A DNA stretch of 64,000 nt from Clostridiales bacterium UBA2432 (GTDB lineage Bacteria; Bacillota; Clostridia; Lachnospirales; Vallitaleaceae), in NCBI GenBank assembly GCA_002342805.1, contig DDQW01000042.1:24763-88762 (forward strand), read 5' to 3'. Positions 60,926 through 64,000 of the stretch are shown here, one piece after another. Positions within the stretch are counted from its first letter, which is position 1, and every line of letters starts with the position of its first letter. The notes below the pieces were generated by a model, which saw nothing but the letters and a program-made list of their open reading frames with translations, was not told the DNA's origin and ran no database searches. The translations under genes and the position numbers were made by a program.

Positions 60926-62308
60926 TTAGTTTGCTGATAAAACAGCGTTTGCTTCTTGCATAAATCGTTCTGCACCCTCTTCAGGTGTTGTCACACCATA
61001 AGCCACTTCTTCATAGATGGACTTAAGTGCTTTTGTAACTTCTGCTGCACCTGCTGGTTCCGGAGCTGAAATAGGTGTTGCATAGTTTTCAGCTAATGCA
61101 ATGTAGTCAAATGTAGCTGCGACTTCTGTACTTACAGAATCTTTGATTCCGTCACGAACTGAAGCTGCAATTGGAACACCACGTTCAGCAAGTAAAATTT
61201 CATTTGCTTCAACAGAGTTGGTAAAGAAATCGATAACTCGAGCTGCCTCTTCTTTATGCTCTGATGACTCCGTCACTGAGAAGAATTGTGAAGGTTTTAA
61301 GTAAAGACCCGAATTACCATTTTCGTCATTTGGCATTACTGTCAATTCTAATTCAGAATCCATAAGGTCTGCATAGGCTACAAAGAAGTTACTCCAAATA
61401 AATCCACCAAGAGTTTCATCATTTACAAACAAGGATTCTTCCATTGTTGTTTTTTGAGCGATTTCTTGAGGATCTGGGAATACGCCTGCTTCAGTATTGT
61501 CAGCTAAAATTGAAAACATTCTTACAAGTTCATCTGTTGATTCAAATCCAAGGCCATTTCCTTCTTCATTATAAACACTTTTACCATTTTGACGTAACAA
61601 GTTTTCAAGGAAGAATTTTGGATCATCCCATAAAGGTGCATCCGAACGGACTCCATGTTCATTATATGCATCACTAATCAATGCCTCAAAATCATTCCAT
61701 GTCCAATCAGGATCCACTGAATCATATCCCATTTGATCCATTAAAGACTTGTTATATACATATGCTAAGGCATTCATTCCAAGCGGAATACCATATAATC
61801 CACCATCAGCACTTCCACCTTCTAAGTTAGCCGGAGCTACGTCATCAAGATTTAATACACCGGACTCAACATAAGGAGTAAGGTCTGCTAAAACACCTTT
61901 ATCAATATATTGACCGATAAATGCATAATCTTGTTGAATAATATCAGGTAATGATCCACCTGCTGTTTGTGTTGCTAGTTTATCCCAATATCCTGCCCAA
62001 CCTATAGGCTCTAATTCAAAAGTAACATTCGGATACATTTCTGTGTATAATGCTAATGCTTCTTCTGTTCTTGCATCACGAACTTGGTTTCCCCACCATG
62101 CTACACGAAGGACAATTTCCTCATCAGAACTCTCTGAATCTGTTGACGCATCAGAATCTGTAGAATCATCTGTACTACCTGAATCTGCTGTCGTATCTTC
62201 TGATCCTGTGTTGGTGTCATTACCTGTTGTGTCCTCTTCTTGACCACAACCTGCAAATAATGCTGTTACCATCATAAGTACCAGTATCATTGACAATACC
62301 TTTTTCAT
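60926..62308 (-). CDS. Carbohydrate ABC transporter solute-binding lipoprotein
   Basis: 460 residues. Signal peptide with lipobox LFAGC (Cys21 lipidated), then an acidic Ser/Thr/Asp-rich linker about 22-65, then a family 1 solute-binding domain (VLRVAWWGNQVRDARTEEAL...PDIIQQDYAFIGQYIDKGVLADLTPYV). It captures an unknown sugar outside the membrane. RBS AGGAGG; promoter at 62360-62388. Likely controlled by the AraC-type response regulator encoded upstream. Confidence 0.95.
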   Translation of the reverse strand: MKKVLSMILVLMMVTALFAGCGQEEDTTGNDTNTGSEDTTADSGSTDDSTDSDASTDSESSDEEIVLRVAWWGNQVRDARTEEALALYTEMYPNVTFELEPIGWAGYWDKLATQTAGGSLPDIIQQDYAFIGQYIDKGVLADLTPYVESGVLNLDDVAPANLEGGSADGGLYGIPLGMNALAYVYNKSLMDQMGYDSVDPDWTWNDFEALISDAYNEHGVRSDAPLWDDPKFFLENLLRQNGKSVYNEEGNGLGFESTDELVRMFSILADNTEAGVFPDPQEIAQKTTMEESLFVNDETLGGFIWSNFFVAYADLMDSELELTVMPNDENGNSGLYLKPSQFFSVTESSEHKEEAARVIDFFTNSVEANEILLAERGVPIAASVRDGIKDSVSTEVAATFDYIALAENYATPISAPEPAGAAEVTKALKSIYEEVAYGVTTPEEGAERFMQEANAVLSAN

Positions 62309-62359
62309 TATAACTACCTCCTGAAATAATATTATTTGTCTGTTTCTTATTACTCTATT

Positions 62360-62388
62360 AGTTTACACAGAAAGAGCATTTATCACAA
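62360..62388 (-). promoter_or_regulatory. Promoter of the ABC transporter operon
   Basis: Minus strand TTGTGA (62383-62388), a 17-base spacer and TAAACT (62360-62365). Upstream (about 62420-62475) the strand carries several A-tracts, which could act as an UP element or as a binding region for the AraC-type regulator. Confidence 0.6.
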
Positions 62389-62501
62389 TCGAATATCATG
62401 TTCAGTTTTGTTCAAAAAAAGTTCTCTCCTTACTTTTTTTGTGGTTTTTTTTATTTTTTTGTTTAATTTCATGTCTTTTGTATAAAAAAGCGTTATTGTT
62501 T

Positions 62502-64000
62502 CTAAATCATTGTTTGATTTTTATATTCTGATGGTGTCATACCGGTATGGCGTTTAAATAACTGGCTAAAGTATTGTGGATTATTTCCCATCCCGACCTT
62601 GGATGCAATTTCATAAACCTTTGCTGATGATGATTGTTCAATAACTTCTTTGGCTTTTTCCATTCGTCGGCGCATTAAGTATTGGGAAAAATTTTCATCC
62701 ATCTCTTTCGAAAACAATTTTGATAAATAACCACTATTCATATATAAGACTTCATTTGCAATCCATTTCAAGGATAATTCTTCTTGGTCAATATGTTCAT
62801 CAATAATACGTAGCATATTTTCCACAATTTCATTATGTCGATGAATAATTCCCGAGTAATTCATGGCAACTACTTCATTACCAATCTTAATGATTTCGTC
62901 TTTTGTTTGTTCAAAGCTATCATACAGTTGAATTTCTAGTAGCTTTTGAATATATGCATTTGCTTTATCCGTTTGACATTGTCGCAATATAGCTGAGGCT
63001 AATTCAATACAGTAAAATTTAAAGGTACTAATGTCAAAACGCATCTTTGACAGATGATCAAAATATTCCGTAATCTTTTGATTAAATAATTCTGAGTTTC
63101 CTGATTTTACCGTTGTCACAATTTCTTGAAGATCAATGCTATCAACCTCATTGACTTGCATCCCTTTTTCAATATCTTTATATGAAATAATACAACTATT
63201 TCCTAGATAAAAGGCATAATTCAAATAATCTTGGGCCTTTTGGAACAAAACGCTCACTTCATCAAAATCCCCTTCACGTGTGTAGGTTGTCACTAAGTCC
63301 TTGTCTGCTAAGTATTTGAAATTCTCCATAATTTCATTTAAGAATTCTTCTATTTGCTTTTCTTCTAAATTTTCAACAATCAATAAGACGCTTTTATTGA
63401 CCGTCGTCTTAAAATAAATAGACTCTTGAAAGGTTTGCCGTTTTACAATATTTAATAATGCAAAGAGCGTATTAAAATTATAATCCCCCATAGGCTGCAA
63501 TATTATGACACGAATCCGTTTATTTTTAACATTAAATAGGTTCATAAAATAATCAAGTTCGTCTTGATTGTAATGACGACTCATAATAAAATCTCGTATA
63601 AATTGCTCTTTAACAAGAGGAATAATTTTTTCGAGCTTTTCATTATTTTTTTTAATAAAATCCTCACGTTTTTCTTTTAATTTTAGGCGACTACGAACTT
63701 CTTCTAAAATATGTATCAAATCTTTTTCATCACATGGCTTCAACAAATAATGTTTAACCCCATGCTTCATCGTTTCTTTGGCTAGTTTAAACTCGCTGTG
63801 CCCAGAAAGAATAGCAAATTCAATTTCCGGATATTTCATTTTCACTTTTTCAATCAATTGAATTCCTGACATAACCGGCATTTTCAAGTCCGTAATAACT
63901 AAATCCGGATGCTCACGAAGAATGATATCATAGGCTTCAATCCCATGTTTGGCTGTTCCTATAAGTTCAAAGCCATATGTTTCCCAATCAATAAGACTTG
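62502..64000 (-). CDS. AraC-type response regulator (YesN-like), 5' end missing
   Basis: The frame is open to the right edge; the first residues are missing. Receiver part: phospho-acceptor Asp in LVITDLKMPVMSG near 63891, FAILSGHSEFKLA and LLKPCDEKDL. A middle region of about 300 residues follows, then an AraC double helix-turn-helix (LSLKWIANEVLYMNSGYLSKLF and VYEIASKVGMGNNPQYFSQLFKRHTGMTP). YesM/YesN-type pairs control sugar ABC transporters in Firmicutes; the kinase gene should lie just right of the window. Confidence 0.92.
   Translation of the reverse strand, partial: SLIDWETYGFELIGTAKHGIEAYDIILREHPDLVITDLKMPVMSGIQLIEKVKMKYPEIEFAILSGHSEFKLAKETMKHGVKHYLLKPCDEKDLIHILEEVRSRLKLKEKREDFIKKNNEKLEKIIPLVKEQFIRDFIMSRHYNQDELDYFMNLFNVKNKRIRVIILQPMGDYNFNTLFALLNIVKRQTFQESIYFKTTVNKSVLLIVENLEEKQIEEFLNEIMENFKYLADKDLVTTYTREGDFDEVSVLFQKAQDYLNYAFYLGNSCIISYKDIEKGMQVNEVDSIDLQEIVTTVKSGNSELFNQKITEYFDHLSKMRFDISTFKFYCIELASAILRQCQTDKANAYIQKLLEIQLYDSFEQTKDEIIKIGNEVVAMNYSGIIHRHNEIVENMLRIIDEHIDQEELSLKWIANEVLYMNSGYLSKLFSKEMDENFSQYLMRRRMEKAKEVIEQSSSAKVYEIASKVGMGNNPQYFSQLFKRHTGMTPSEYKNQTMI

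Overview
The window looks like a low-GC, Gram-positive, spore-forming member of the Clostridia (Lachnospirales-like). Supporting signs are WalRK-YycHI, SpoVG, the Gram-positive pur repressor PurR, a class II GalT, DnaD-type replication proteins, ATG/GTG/TTG starts with strong GGAGG ribosome-binding sites, and close matches to clostridial cellobiose phosphorylase. Most genes are on the minus strand, in long runs of closely spaced genes. I see no transposase, integrase, phage gene or CRISPR array.

Region 1 (1-8100) is cell-envelope homeostasis. It holds an M23 LysM/G5 peptidase, walR, walK, an unrecognised secreted protein, yycH, yycI and a 5' murA fragment. Two 17-bp sequences fit the WalR consensus TGTWAH-N5-TGTWAH exactly: one at the peptidase promoter and one inside the wal cluster. 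Region 2 (8214-16657) is sugar catabolism: lacI plus cellobiose phosphorylase, then galR-galK and a fused galE-galT. Region 3 (16780-23054) holds murG with an HD-GYP phosphodiesterase gene, a HIT protein, a three-part UDG-like/flavodoxin-like/SCP2-like protein and a rhomboid protease.

Region 4 (23111-33294) is the most unusual part. It is a ten-gene minus-strand operon that looks like a reduced or diverged Tad (Flp) pilus/secretion machine. It encodes a Ser/Thr kinase fused to a CpaE/TadZ-like domain, two more CpaE-like proteins with degenerate P-loops, a CpaB-like SAF protein, an unknown protein, a TadA ATPase with an N-terminal membrane anchor, one protein holding both TadB- and TadC-like halves, and four single-pass pseudopilin-like proteins. 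I found no Flp prepilin, TadV peptidase or secretin in it.

Region 5 (33567-45393) is housekeeping. The order purR-glgC-glgD-spoVG-glmU-prs resembles the Bacillus purR-spoVG-glmU-prs cluster with glycogen genes inserted. Divergent murC follows, then a DnaA-box cluster ahead of a dnaD-like/dnaC pair, a chemoreceptor and tRNA-Arg(TCG). Region 6 (45465-57409) has pfkA-yhaO-yhaN, a GntR regulator, an unknown membrane-anchored protein, and a run asnS - CmpB-family protein - HD protein - lacI - cytoplasmic pectinesterase. Region 7 (57555-64000) has an M29 aminopeptidase, two very large imperfect palindromes in the convergent gap, and a carbohydrate ABC importer (solute-binding lipoprotein, two permeases, no ATPase) with an AraC-type response regulator that runs off the right edge. 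Cellobiose, galactose, pectin and ABC-sugar genes together suggest a plant-polysaccharide user.
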